45,568 nucleotides of DNA from Desulfovibrio sp. (GTDB taxonomy: Bacteria > Desulfobacterota > Desulfovibrionia > Desulfovibrionales > Desulfovibrionaceae), in assembly GCA_024683955.1 (NCBI GenBank), contig JAIKXS010000007.1, forward strand, positions 1 through 45,568, in the 5' to 3' direction. A model generated the notes under the pieces. That model did no database searches, was not told where the DNA came from, and was given only the letters and a program-made list of their open reading frames with translations. Made by a program: the position numbers and the translations under genes. This document shows positions 24,497-32,959 of this stretch, piece after piece; position 1 is the stretch's first letter, and the number at the start of each line of letters is the position of its first letter.

Positions 24497-25235
24497 CTCT
24501 GCTCCCTGTCCTGGCAGAAAACAGAACGGTGCAAACCTCCTGTAGGTGTTTTAGGACGCTATTTAGGAATATACTTCCTGGTAAAAGAGGCAAGTAATAT
24601 AATATTGGATAAATAGGTTAGAAAAAATAACTAGGAGACGCGGAATAGCACTGGTATTATAAAATATGTTACACACGTAAAAGAGTGCACAAAAAAAATA
24701 CAGTTTGTACGTTTTTCCATGTGAAATAAAATCTTATTCTTATACAATATGATTACGAAAAAATCCGAAAATATTTGGGGGACAGACAGAAAAGCAAAAA
24801 CGTACAGAAAAAAAGAAGTATCTCCCAGGATGGACAAAAAGGCAAGCCGTGGGGATGGAAGCAAGCAGGAGGGACCTTGCACGGCGGCCGTGTATCTCTC
24901 CCCGCGTGTTTCTCCATACTTAGCAACCGGAAAGGCCGGGGCATGCTTTGGAGGCGGGTACGGTGTGTCACCGGGCGGGAAGGGCGCGCGTGGAGGGTCA
25001 CATGGCCGGAATTGTCCGGGGGCACTTCCCCGGCAAAGACAGTGTCCAAGAGCCGCCACGTGGTCTGTATTCCCTGGTTTGGCATGGGAAAAATGTCTGG
25101 GATGCAGGAGCCTGTTGCGCAGCCAGGCATTGAACAGATCCCGCAACGTTCCGTGAGGGAAAGAACTCCCCTGTACCGCACCGTGGCGGCCGTGAACAAT
25201 GCTCTTCCCCGTGCGCAGTGCGCAGGTGAGGGGGG
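24497..25235. other. Gene-free region upstream of the ABC operon and downstream of fabZ
   Basis: 740 bases. Bases 24560-24760 are AT-rich and should hold the ABC-operon promoter. A minus-strand TATATT is overlapped by an AGGAA-TATAC-TTCCT palindrome (24565-24579), a possible operator. The GC-rich part 24830-25235 has overlapping frames without recognisable content. No terminator for fabZ and no known riboswitch seen. Confidence 0.4.
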
Positions 25236-25688
25236 CTAGCGTGCCGCTTTATCCGCAATGGCCGCTGATAGAACCGCTTCACAGGCGAGTTTCCCGTCCA
25301 CCATGGCCCTTGCGTTCATTTTGCAGACCCCAAGCTTCATTTTGAGATTGTCACAGTAGAGATCAAGGCGGTCGCCGGGAACAACCTGCCTGCGGAACTT
25401 GGCTCCGTCCACACCGCGGAAGAGGAAGAGCTTCGTGCTGTCCTCTGCTTCATCGAGCATGCCGAGAATGCCTCCAGTCTGGGCAAGTGCCTCCAGAATG
25501 AGAACCCCGGGCATAATGGGGATGCCGGGAAAATGTCCCTGAAAGAAGGGCTCATTCATCGTCACATTCTTATATGCATGAATATGGGAATCCTTTACAG
25601 CTTCGACCACACGGTCGACAAGAAGAAATGGGTAGCGATGGGGAAGAAGGCGCATGATGCGCGTGATATCGATGGACCGGGTATCCAT
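25236..25688 (-). CDS. fabZ: 3-hydroxyacyl-ACP dehydratase
   Basis: Hotdog-fold dehydratase of type II fatty-acid synthesis, removing water from 3-hydroxyacyl-ACP in the cytoplasm. 150 residues, normal length. The active-site segment is intact: [20 protein letters not shown] with His52 and Glu66. [14 protein letters not shown] at the N-terminus is typical of FabZ rather than FabA. GGGAG lies 8 bases before the ATG. It follows ompH, but a terminator-like hairpin sits in the gap, so its expression may need read-through. No lpxA or other lipid A gene follows here. Confidence 0.95.
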   Translation of the reverse strand: MDTRSIDITRIMRLLPHRYPFLLVDRVVEAVKDSHIHAYKNVTMNEPFFQGHFPGIPIMPGVLILEALAQTGGILGMLDEAEDSTKLFLFRGVDGAKFRRQVVPGDRLDLYCDNLKMKLGVCKMNARAMVDGKLACEAVLSAAIADKAAR

Positions 25689-25706
25689 TTGTGCTGCTCC
25701 CTGGAC

Positions 25707-25734
25707 AAAAAAGCCTCCCTGAGGAGGCTTTTTT
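25707..25734. terminator. Terminator-like hairpin between ompH and fabZ
   Basis: AAAAAAGCCTCC (25707-25718) pairs perfectly with GGAGGCTTTTTT (25723-25734) around a CTGA loop, with U-runs on both strands. On the minus strand it follows ompH and ends only 18 bases before the fabZ ATG, leaving no room for a promoter. It may be an attenuator controlling fabZ. Confidence 0.85.
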
Positions 25735-25750
25735 GTATCTGTCTGTTCTG

Positions 25751-26272
25751 TTATTTAAGATCTATTTTATGTTCTTTGGCATAGTTGTTCAGTTCTGTAA
25801 GGACATCGTCCGTAAGATTCATGGCCGTGTCCGCGTAGAGGACACCGCCCTGTCCTACGTCGAGAATGAGGTTAAAACCCTTTTTTTCGGCCACTCTTTT
25901 CGCTGCGGCAAAAATCTGGGTGACGAGTTTTTGGTTGTAGGTCACCTGCTCCTGCTCGGCTTTTTGCATAAGAGTTCTGTACTTTTGATCAAATTTTTGT
26001 TTCTGGCGGATAAATTCCACACGTTTCTTTTCGCCGATTTTGGGATTTTTGAGTTCTTCAGCCTTCATTTTCAGCTGTTCGCTCTGTTTTTCAAGCTGCT
26101 CCCTTTCTTTTCCGTATTTCTTTTTCATATGATTTTTGATTGTATTGGCCATGTCACACTCCATGACCACACTTTGCACATCAACAATTCCGACTTTCAG
26201 TTCATTTGCTTGGGCTATTCCCGAAAAAAGGAAACTGGCAGCGAGCACTGAGGCCATAAAAAGACGACGCAT
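25751..26272 (-). CDS. ompH: Periplasmic chaperone OmpH/Skp
   Basis: 173-residue Skp-family chaperone that holds unfolded outer-membrane proteins in the periplasm on their way to BamA. A signal peptide ([21 protein letters not shown]) precedes the short [11 protein letters not shown] strand. Two long charged helices follow ([40 protein letters not shown]), then the closing [17 protein letters not shown] and [11 protein letters not shown]. This is the standard Skp tentacle plan. The start at 26272 has GGAGG about 9 bases upstream; in-frame codons upstream are not needed for the signal peptide. It lies 49 bases after the amidase gene on the same strand. Confidence 0.9.
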   Translation of the reverse strand: MRRLFMASVLAASFLFSGIAQANELKVGIVDVQSVVMECDMANTIKNHMKKKYGKEREQLEKQSEQLKMKAEELKNPKIGEKKRVEFIRQKQKFDQKYRTLMQKAEQEQVTYNQKLVTQIFAAAKRVAEKKGFNLILDVGQGGVLYADTAMNLTDDVLTELNNYAKEHKIDLK

Positions 26273-26321
26273 GGAACACATCCTCCGCATTGAACGGTTT
26301 TGTTGGCTGAAAAATGTGTGA

Positions 26322-28661
26322 CTACATAGCACCCGATTTGCGCTTCGTCAAGGCGTTAACCACCGTTTCCTGCTTTTGAAGACGGTCTCGGTAGGCCATG
26401 ATCCCCTCGGCCAGCCCTTGGGCAAGGAGGTCCCGGTAACGTGCGCTGGCGAGATTCTTTGCTTCGTCATCGTTTGAGCAGTAGCCGAGTTCCACAAGTA
26501 CAGCCGGCATTTCCGTCCCGATGAGAACGTGGAAGGGAGCTGATTTTATCCCGTTGTTTTTCGCCGGATTTCCGTTCCTCTTAAGCCGTGAAAGCGTGCG
26601 ACGCTGAATATCGACGGCAAGAGTCCGCGATTCGTCGACCCGCGCCGTCATCATGATTTTGGCAAGGAGCTTTTGCATGTCCTTGAGGCGACGGTCACTG
26701 CCCCTGTTTTCGAGGGCCGCCACACGGACGGCTTCGGGTGTGCGGGCGAGATCCAGGTAATACGTTTCAAAGCCGTGAACCTGTTTTGACTCATTGGCAT
26801 TTACGTGGATTGAGATAAAAAGGTCGGCTCCAGCCTGATTAGCTTTTATGCTGCGCCGTGAAAGAGGAATGAAAATATCGGATTTACGGCTGAAGATGAC
26901 CTCAAAACCGTTGTTTTCTAGAAGGCGTCCCAGCGTTTTTGCCACATCCATCGCCACAAATTTTTCAACGATGTTATTGTGATAGGTTCCCGGATCTTTT
27001 CCTCCGTGCCCTGCGTCGATAAAGACGGTCTTGACGGAGAGGCCGAGCTGCTCGGCCATTCCGAAAAGAGCGCCGGAATGGGCTGCATTCTTCGAAAGGC
27101 GTTTTTCAAGACTGTTGTCCGTATTTTGTTCCGCCTCGAGGAGTTCGTCGGGGTCCTCGTCCTTCTGAGGGATCTTTCTTTTTTCTCTGCCTTTTTCCCG
27201 GATATTTTTCAGGTCCCCTTCTTCGGCATCGATGGTGAGAAGCAGGCTTCTTTCATCAGGGGCAAGGTCAACGGAGAAGCGTTTCGCCTCGCGGAGATCA
27301 AAGTACAGAAGAGACCTGGTCCTGCTTGGATGCTCAACGAAAATCCGGGTAAGAAGGCTTCCCGTTACGGTCGCACCCTTCCTGATTTGAGGGGCGATGG
27401 TTGCCGTGTCCAGATCAAGACAGAGGCTCTGTCCCTTATTTTTACGGACAAGAGTGGCCTTGTATACAGGTTTTTTTGAGAGTTCCAGATTGATAACGAC
27501 CTTCTTTGCACTTGGACTTTCCCAGCTCAGGGCGGTGAGTTCGGCAGGCTCACTGTTTTTGGCAGTGAGTGATGAGAGAATGGCAAGTGCTTCTTTCTTC
27601 TTGTCCCCTGACGGGTATGCTTTGACAAGTTCCGTCAGGATCCGAAGAGCGTCGCTCCGTTTGTCAAGATTTGTCTCAAGAATCTTGGCCGCCTCCAGGA
27701 GGGCGTCATCGGCAAGAACCGACTGGGGAAAGTTCTCTGGCAGGGAAAGAAAAAGTTCCTGGGCACTTTTATAGTCGTTTTTCCTGTGAGAGCAGCGTGC
27801 AAGGCAGAGGCGGCTTTGGGCTGCCCTGAAGAGTGAGGCCGCTCTCAGTGTATCGTTTTTGCTTTCATTGTAGAAACGGAGAAAATCCGCTTCAAGTGTC
27901 TCCCACGGCTGGCGCCAGCACGACCGGTTGCTGTCGCTCAGGAGCTCCCGTGCGCGTTTTTTGCTTTGCTTGTACTGGTTGCTCAGTCGAGCTTCCTTTG
28001 TTTGTGCAATGTTCGAGGGTTCCTTGTCGTCAACGACCCTCATTTCCGAGGCGATTATTTTTTGTGTTTCTTCCTTTGAGGAAAGAGTTCCTCCCTTTGA
28101 TGCAAGAAGGCTCGCCTCCAGAGCCTTGGCATCAGTGATCATGTCGCCGTTCGGGTAGCGTTGTTTCAAGGTGTCAATGAGGGCCAGAGCCTTTTTGTCG
28201 TCTCGCAGCCAGGCCGCACTCAGGCGGGCCGCATTGTAGAGGGCATCGTCGGCAAGTATGCTTTGCGGGTAGGTCTGGGCTACGTCAAGGAAGGTGTCAC
28301 GCGCCTTTTTGGCATCGGAGGCGGTAAAAGAATTTTTGGCAAGACCCTCCTGGGCCTCGGCCTTGCGGAAGAGGGCGCACGGCCTGTTGGGCCAGCTTGG
28401 ATCGCTTTCGTAAATAGCCTGGAATTCCTGGATCAGCTTCTCCCAGGAGGAACGGTAACGGGCGCGGGCTTTGTCGGCGGCAAGAGTGGCAAGTGCGTCT
28501 TTTGCCTGAATGTAGCGTTTGTTTGTCGGAGGCAGGGCACTGTAGCCAAGATCCTGGAAGGTAATGACAAGGACACAGAGCGCAAGTATGAAACAGCAGG
28601 GCGCAAGAAGAATACGTGTCAGGGGATGTTTCAAAACTGTTCTCTTTCGATATGCGTCCAT
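26322..28661 (-). CDS. amiC: N-acetylmuramoyl-L-alanine amidase with duplicated TPR module and AMIN domain
   Basis: 779-residue cell-wall amidase that cuts the bond between muramic acid and the stem peptide in the periplasm. Order: N-terminal membrane/signal segment (18-38); two TPR-type helical modules (about 60-185 and 238-365), evidently duplicated because YPQSILADDAL (131) recurs as FPQSVLADDAL (311); AMIN domain (about 375-480) for cell-wall targeting; a charged linker; amidase_3 domain (545-765). The zinc ligands are visible as His552 (DAGHGG), Glu566 (VEKF) and His619 (SIHVNA), with catalytic Glu724 (VLVELGYCSN). It is much longer than E. coli AmiC because of the TPR part. AAGGA lies 9 bases before the ATG. 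Confidence 0.92.
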   Translation of the reverse strand: MDAYRKRTVLKHPLTRILLAPCCFILALCVLVITFQDLGYSALPPTNKRYIQAKDALATLAADKARARYRSSWEKLIQEFQAIYESDPSWPNRPCALFRKAEAQEGLAKNSFTASDAKKARDTFLDVAQTYPQSILADDALYNAARLSAAWLRDDKKALALIDTLKQRYPNGDMITDAKALEASLLASKGGTLSSKEETQKIIASEMRVVDDKEPSNIAQTKEARLSNQYKQSKKRARELLSDSNRSCWRQPWETLEADFLRFYNESKNDTLRAASLFRAAQSRLCLARCSHRKNDYKSAQELFLSLPENFPQSVLADDALLEAAKILETNLDKRSDALRILTELVKAYPSGDKKKEALAILSSLTAKNSEPAELTALSWESPSAKKVVINLELSKKPVYKATLVRKNKGQSLCLDLDTATIAPQIRKGATVTGSLLTRIFVEHPSRTRSLLYFDLREAKRFSVDLAPDERSLLLTIDAEEGDLKNIREKGREKRKIPQKDEDPDELLEAEQNTDNSLEKRLSKNAAHSGALFGMAEQLGLSVKTVFIDAGHGGKDPGTYHNNIVEKFVAMDVAKTLGRLLENNGFEVIFSRKSDIFIPLSRRSIKANQAGADLFISIHVNANESKQVHGFETYYLDLARTPEAVRVAALENRGSDRRLKDMQKLLAKIMMTARVDESRTLAVDIQRRTLSRLKRNGNPAKNNGIKSAPFHVLIGTEMPAVLVELGYCSNDDEAKNLASARYRDLLAQGLAEGIMAYRDRLQKQETVVNALTKRKSGAM

Positions 28662-28858
28662 GGCTGTCGTTCCTTCTGGTCTTTGAGAGCGGAGCGCGAG
28701 ATGTTTCCGCTTTTTGTCCGAAAGCTCCTTCCGTCCTCAAAACATATGCAAAAAACGTGCAAATTTACGAAGGTAGGCGTGAATAGTGTTGTTGCAGGCG
28801 TTGCTGCCGTGTTGTTCTTCCATGGGATGTGTGGATCTCTCCGTGAGGCGGAAAAAAA

Positions 28859-28879
28859 AGACGCGTACGGAGCGCGTCT
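28859..28879 (-). terminator. Terminator of lysS
   Basis: AGACGCG / CGCGTCT stem (28859-28865 with 28873-28879) and a 7-base loop, followed on the minus strand by a run of eight T. It lies about 70 bases past the lysS stop and separates lysS from the amidase gene. Confidence 0.8.
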
Positions 28880-28950
28880 CGGCCGGAGCGGAGATGGCGA
28901 CACAGTCCGTATCTTTCTCAACGCTCAAACGGGAAAAAACTTTAGGGAAG

Positions 28951-30534
28951 TCACTGTTCAGGGCGGAGGAGGGGAAAGAGGATGACCTCGCGAATGGAAG
29001 CGCTGTCGGTCAGAAGCATCACAAGCCTGTCGATGCCTATTCCCTCTCCGGCGGCCGGCGGCATACCGTACTCAAGAGCGCGTACGTAGTCCTCGTCCAT
29101 GCTGTGGGCCTCATCGTCGCCCGCTTCCCGTTCTCGTACCTGATCTTCAAATCGTCCCCGCTGGTCAATCGGATCGTTGAGTTCTGAGAACGCGTTGGCG
29201 AGTTCGCGTCCTGTGACAAAGAGCTCAAAACGGTCTGTAAGCGTGGGATCCTGATCGTTACGGCGCGACAGTGGAGAAATGGCGGCCGGGTAGTGGTAAA
29301 TGAAATGGGGCTGTATGAGCTTTTCCTCCACATCAAGATCGAAGAGCTTCGCATGGAGCTTTTGCAGATTCTCTGTTTCTGTGGCCTTTTCTCCGCGTTT
29401 TCTAATGTATTCCCGGACTTTTCCGTAGTCGTTGTAAAATTCTGGGGCATGGCCGCCTATCTGTTCAATGGCGTCGTAGAAGGTTAGGCGTTTCCATCTG
29501 CCTGGGGTCAGGTCTATCTGCTCGCCCTGATACGTGATGACTGTCGTTCCGCAAATACTCTGGGCCAGGCGGCCGAACAGTTCCTCTGTAAGGTCCATAA
29601 GATGGTAAAAATTGGCGTATGCCCAGTAAAATTCACATGTGGTAAATTCGGGGTTGTGTTTTGTGTCGATACCTTCGTTGCGGAAGCTGCGGTTGAGTTC
29701 AAAGACCTTTTCAAAACCGCCCACGAGGAGACGTTTCAGATAGAGCTCGGGAGCTATGCGCATGTAGAGCTGCATATCAAGGGCGTTGTGGTGGGTGATA
29801 AAGGGCTTTGCCTGTGCGCCGCCGGCCAGGGGCTGCATCATGGGGGTCTCTACCTCCATAAAGCCTTTTTCCTCCATGAAGGCGCGGAATTCATGAACGA
29901 TTTTGCTTCGCTTGACAAAGATTTCCCTGGTTCTTGGGCTCACAATAAGATCGACATAGCGCTGGCGATAGCGGGTCTCCATGTCCTTGAGCCCGTGGTA
30001 TTTTTCGGGGAGGGTCCGCATGGAGCGGGTGATGAGGCTCACGTCTGTACAGGAGATGGTGAGCTCGCCGGTCTTCGTGCGGAACAGGGGACCCTGAACC
30101 CCCACGATATCGCCGATGTCAAACTTTTTGATGACGGCGTAGGGTTCCTCGCCGAGCACGTCGCGTGAGATGTAACACTGGATGCGTCCGCTCTGGTCCT
30201 GAATGGTCATAAAACCCGCTCGGCCGAAGGAGCGCAGGGCTATGATGCGTCCGGTGATACCGTCGACGGGTGGAGTTGCTTGAAGATCCTCTCCTTCGAG
30301 GGGGCCGTACTGCTCGATGATCCAGGATATGAAGTGTTTTTTCTCAAAGGTGTTGGGAAAGAGTTTGACGCCCGCATCAAGGAGATCACAGGACTTATTG
30401 GCTTTGTTTTTCAAGACCTCGTTCAGCTCATCGCGATCAAGAAGATTCTCGAGCATGGGCATGAAGTAGGAAACATGAGGGGACTTGGTCTGCAGCTTAA
30501 CGCGCGCCTTGGTCTTTTTTTCCCGATTATCCAC
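28951..30534 (-). CDS. lysS: Lysyl-tRNA synthetase, class II
   Basis: Charges tRNA-Lys in the cytoplasm. An OB-fold anticodon-binding domain (GRIIALRSFGRAGFMTIQDQ, IQCYISRD) precedes the class II core: motif 1 in VETPMMQPLAGGAQAKPF, motif 2 RSFRNEGIDTKHNPEF, motif 3 GIGIDRLVML. I place the start at GTG 30534 because GAGGAG lies 6 bases upstream. The ATGs at 30462 and 30456 are closer to the usual family start but lack any ribosome site. This gives 527 residues with a basic extension of about 24 (DNREKKTKARVK). It is divergent from lolC/E. Confidence 0.95.
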   Translation of the reverse strand: MDNREKKTKARVKLQTKSPHVSYFMPMLENLLDRDELNEVLKNKANKSCDLLDAGVKLFPNTFEKKHFISWIIEQYGPLEGEDLQATPPVDGITGRIIALRSFGRAGFMTIQDQSGRIQCYISRDVLGEEPYAVIKKFDIGDIVGVQGPLFRTKTGELTISCTDVSLITRSMRTLPEKYHGLKDMETRYRQRYVDLIVSPRTREIFVKRSKIVHEFRAFMEEKGFMEVETPMMQPLAGGAQAKPFITHHNALDMQLYMRIAPELYLKRLLVGGFEKVFELNRSFRNEGIDTKHNPEFTTCEFYWAYANFYHLMDLTEELFGRLAQSICGTTVITYQGEQIDLTPGRWKRLTFYDAIEQIGGHAPEFYNDYGKVREYIRKRGEKATETENLQKLHAKLFDLDVEEKLIQPHFIYHYPAAISPLSRRNDQDPTLTDRFELFVTGRELANAFSELNDPIDQRGRFEDQVREREAGDDEAHSMDEDYVRALEYGMPPAAGEGIGIDRLVMLLTDSASIREVILFPLLRPEQ

Positions 30535-30665
30535 AAAACGCTCCTCACACGCATAGAAAAAACACTGTTCCGAAGAAGCTTCTGGCTGTTCGGCGGCCTC
30601 AGTTCTGGACAGAGAGAGGTCCCTGCTGAGGGCTCTGTACCGCCCTCTCATATTTTAGCGTGAAA

Positions 30666-30681
30666 GGTTTAAATTTAAACC
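30666..30681. promoter_or_regulatory. 16-bp perfect palindrome in the lysS / lolC/E divergent region
   Basis: GGTTTAAATTTAAACC reads the same on both strands and is framed by TGAAA and TTTCA (30661-30665 and 30683-30687), extending the symmetry. It lies 130 bases upstream of lysS and 155 upstream of lolC/E. It looks like a protein-binding site; no regulator is assigned. Confidence 0.5.
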
Positions 30682-30801
30682 ATTTCATGGTGTCAGTCAA
30701 ATATTTTGCCCTTCTGAAACGGACGAAATACCCTGCTTTCGAGTATGGAAGAAGGCAAGAATACTTAGAGTAGTTTTTTTCAACGAAAATTACAGAGACT
30801 C

Positions 30802-30830
30802 TTGAAAGAGTTTACATTTGTCGCTATGCT
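30802..30830 (+). promoter_or_regulatory. Promoter of lolC/E, predicted leaderless
   Basis: TTGAAA (30802-30807), 17-base spacer, TATGCT (30825-30830). Transcription should start 6-7 bases later, i.e. at or next to the A of the ATG at 30837. No Shine-Dalgarno is present between (GCTCCC). Confidence 0.5.
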
Positions 30831-30836
30831 GCTCCC

Positions 30837-32066
30837 ATGTCATTCTCTCTCTTTGTAGCGAAACGGTACCTGTTTGCCCGGCGCAAACAGGCCTTTATTT
30901 ATGTCATATCCTTGATGGCCGTGCTCGGGGTGGCTCTCGGGGTCGCCGCGCTTGTAATTGTGCTTGGCGTTTATAACGGCATGACAACGGATGTGCGTGA
31001 TAAGATACTTGGCGCCAATGCCCACGGGGTCCTTTTAAGTTATCAGCAGCGGGGGTTCGAGGATGAGCCGGAGATCGCTGAAATGCTCCGTGGCGTTCCG
31101 GGCGTCACGGGAGTGACCCCCTTCATCTATTCCGAAGGCATGCTTGCCTCCCCTGGCAACAGCGCAAAGGGCATCATTCTTCGCGGCATTGATCTTGACT
31201 CGGCACCGTCCGTTATTTCCATGCTCACTTCCCTCCGTGAGGGCTCGCTCAAGGACCTTGCAAAGGATGGTACACCCGGGATCATCATCGGTCAGGAACT
31301 AGCCAAGCGTCTTCATGTCGGGCTCGGGAGCCGCGTTAATCTTCTCTCCCCGTCGGCCAAGGCTTCCTCGCAGGGCTATACTCCGCGTATTCAGCCCTTT
31401 GAGATCGTTGCCATTTTTAAGACGGGGATGTTTGAGTACGACACCTCCCTTGCCTTCGTGACGCTTGAGGCGGCCCGTCTTGCCATGAATTTGCCGGAGT
31501 CCTTTCTCTCGGGTCTTGAGTTTACGGTGAAGGACGTCTTTGCCGTGGATGCAATCGCCGGATCCATTACGGAAGCCGTCCCGCCTCCGTTCTACGTTCG
31601 TACCTGGACCGAGATGAACGCAAACCTCTTTGCGGCCCTCAAGCTTGAAAAAATCGGCATGTTCATTCTTCTCGCCATGGTGGTGCTCATCGGTTCTTTT
31701 TCCATTGTGGCCACCCTTGTCATGCTTGTCATGGAGAAGACAAAGGATGTCGCAATTATGATGTCCATGGGCGCAACCCGTTCCATGATCCGTCGTATCT
31801 TTATCTACCAGGGGACAATCATCGGCCTTATTGGAACTCTCCTCGGCTATGTTCTTGGCTTTGGCGTTGGTTATCTCCTGAAGCGCTATCAGTTCATTAA
31901 ACTTCCGGAAAATGTCTACACTCTTGACCACCTGCCCATCATCATCACAGCAGAAGATGTGCTCATTATAGGGCTGAGCGCCATGCTGCTTTGCTTCCTC
32001 GCAACCCTCTATCCCTCGGGCCAGGCCTCACGCCTCAGTCCTACGGAAGCCCTGCGATACGAGTGA
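30837..32066 (+). CDS. lolE: Lipoprotein-releasing ABC transporter permease LolC/LolE
   Basis: 409-residue inner-membrane subunit of the Lol system, which extracts outer-membrane lipoproteins and hands them to LolA. Topology is typical: one helix near 22-46, a large periplasmic MacB-type domain (about 50-260, with VPGVTGVTPFIYSEGM and DGTPGIIIGQELAKRL), then three helices near 272-300, 320-345 and 370-392. The EKTKDVAIMMSMGATRSMI coupling segment is typical. Only one permease gene is present, so it probably acts as a LolF-like homodimer or is used twice. It is followed by lolD with a 2-base gap. It appears to be translated from a leaderless mRNA. Confidence 0.92.
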   Translation: MSFSLFVAKRYLFARRKQAFIYVISLMAVLGVALGVAALVIVLGVYNGMTTDVRDKILGANAHGVLLSYQQRGFEDEPEIAEMLRGVPGVTGVTPFIYSEGMLASPGNSAKGIILRGIDLDSAPSVISMLTSLREGSLKDLAKDGTPGIIIGQELAKRLHVGLGSRVNLLSPSAKASSQGYTPRIQPFEIVAIFKTGMFEYDTSLAFVTLEAARLAMNLPESFLSGLEFTVKDVFAVDAIAGSITEAVPPPFYVRTWTEMNANLFAALKLEKIGMFILLAMVVLIGSFSIVATLVMLVMEKTKDVAIMMSMGATRSMIRRIFIYQGTIIGLIGTLLGYVLGFGVGYLLKRYQFIKLPENVYTLDHLPIIITAEDVLIIGLSAMLLCFLATLYPSGQASRLSPTEALRYE

Positions 32067-32068
32067 GT

Positions 32069-32755
32069 ATGGAGCGTCTCTTTTCTTTTGAGGGTGTAAC
32101 CCGAACCTTTCATGGGCCGCACGAAGAGCTGACCCTTTTCTCGGATCTTTCCTTCGCCGTCATGGAAGGAGAGACGCTGGCCATTGTCGGTGCAAGCGGT
32201 TCAGGGAAGTCTACTCTTCTTCATCTGATGGGAGCCCTAGACAGCCCCACAAGCGGCGTTATCAGCTACCGTGGCCGGGATATGCAGAATTTTGACGAGA
32301 CAGAGCGCGCTCATTTCCGCAATAAGGAACTCGGCTTTGTCTTTCAGTTTCACCACCTGTTGCCGGAATTTTCCGCTGAAGAAAATGTTGCCCTGCCCGC
32401 GGTTATCGGCGGAGAGGACTTTAAAGCGGTTTTGCCCCGAGCCCGCCTCTTGCTGGAGCGTGTCGGCCTTTCCGAGCGGATGGATTCGCGTATCACGACG
32501 CTTTCAGGAGGGGAACGGCAGCGTGTTGCCATCGCGCGTGCGCTTCTGCAAAAGCCCCGGGTGATTTTGGCAGATGAGCCCACAGGCAATCTCGACGCGG
32601 ATACGGGGACACAGATTGAGGATTTGCTGCTTGATGTCCATAATGATCTCGGCACAACCCTTGTGCTCGTGACCCACAATGAGCTTCTGGCACGACGTTT
32701 AGACCGTTGTCTGGCTCTTCGTAAAGGCCGTCTTCTGCCTCTAGGAGAGGGCTAG
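32069..32755 (+). CDS. lolD: Lipoprotein-releasing ABC transporter ATPase LolD
   Basis: 228-residue ATPase energising lipoprotein release. Walker A GASGSGKST at 41-49, Q-loop VFQFHHLLPEF (the HHLLPEF signature is characteristic of LolD), ABC signature LSGGERQRVAIARAL, Walker B VILADEPTGNLD and switch His in VTHNE. I chose the ATG at 32069, two bases after the lolC/E stop. A GTG at 32063 that overlaps the stop is also possible. The frame upstream overlaps the permease gene and is not used. Confidence 0.94.
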   Translation: MERLFSFEGVTRTFHGPHEELTLFSDLSFAVMEGETLAIVGASGSGKSTLLHLMGALDSPTSGVISYRGRDMQNFDETERAHFRNKELGFVFQFHHLLPEFSAEENVALPAVIGGEDFKAVLPRARLLLERVGLSERMDSRITTLSGGERQRVAIARALLQKPRVILADEPTGNLDADTGTQIEDLLLDVHNDLGTTLVLVTHNELLARRLDRCLALRKGRLLPLGEG

Positions 32756-32832
32756 ATCCCGGTGAGTGACTTGTTTTCACAGCTTTTTCATGTAAAAATT
32801 CTTTTTTTTCTCAAGAAGGTCTCTTCTTTCTT

Positions 32833-32862
32833 TTGACTTTTTTCTTGTGAACTGTGTATACT
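32833..32862 (+). promoter_or_regulatory. Promoter of bamA
   Basis: TTGACT (32833-32838), 18-base spacer, TATACT (32857-32862): a strong sigma70-like promoter about 95 bases before the bamA start, giving bamA transcription independent of lolD. Confidence 0.65.
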
Positions 32863-32959
32863 TTTTCTATCATGTGCTGATTTACTTGACGAAATGGCAG
32901 CAAAAGCAGGTGTTCACCTTTTTTCTGCCGTGTTTTGCCTACTTACGGAGGCGTCGTGT

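Noticed and set aside
24631-25146. 171-codon minus-strand frame upstream of the ABC operon
   Set aside because: Spans a composition break, has no ribosome site and gives a translation without family features. Several overlapping frames of equal quality exist on both strands.
28161-28985. 274-codon plus-strand frame opposite the amidase 5' end
   Set aside because: Mostly antisense to the amidase TPR region, and the tail crosses the lysS terminator. No motif.
31299-31931. 210-codon minus-strand frame opposite lolC/E
   Set aside because: His/Lys-rich shadow of a well-supported permease gene.
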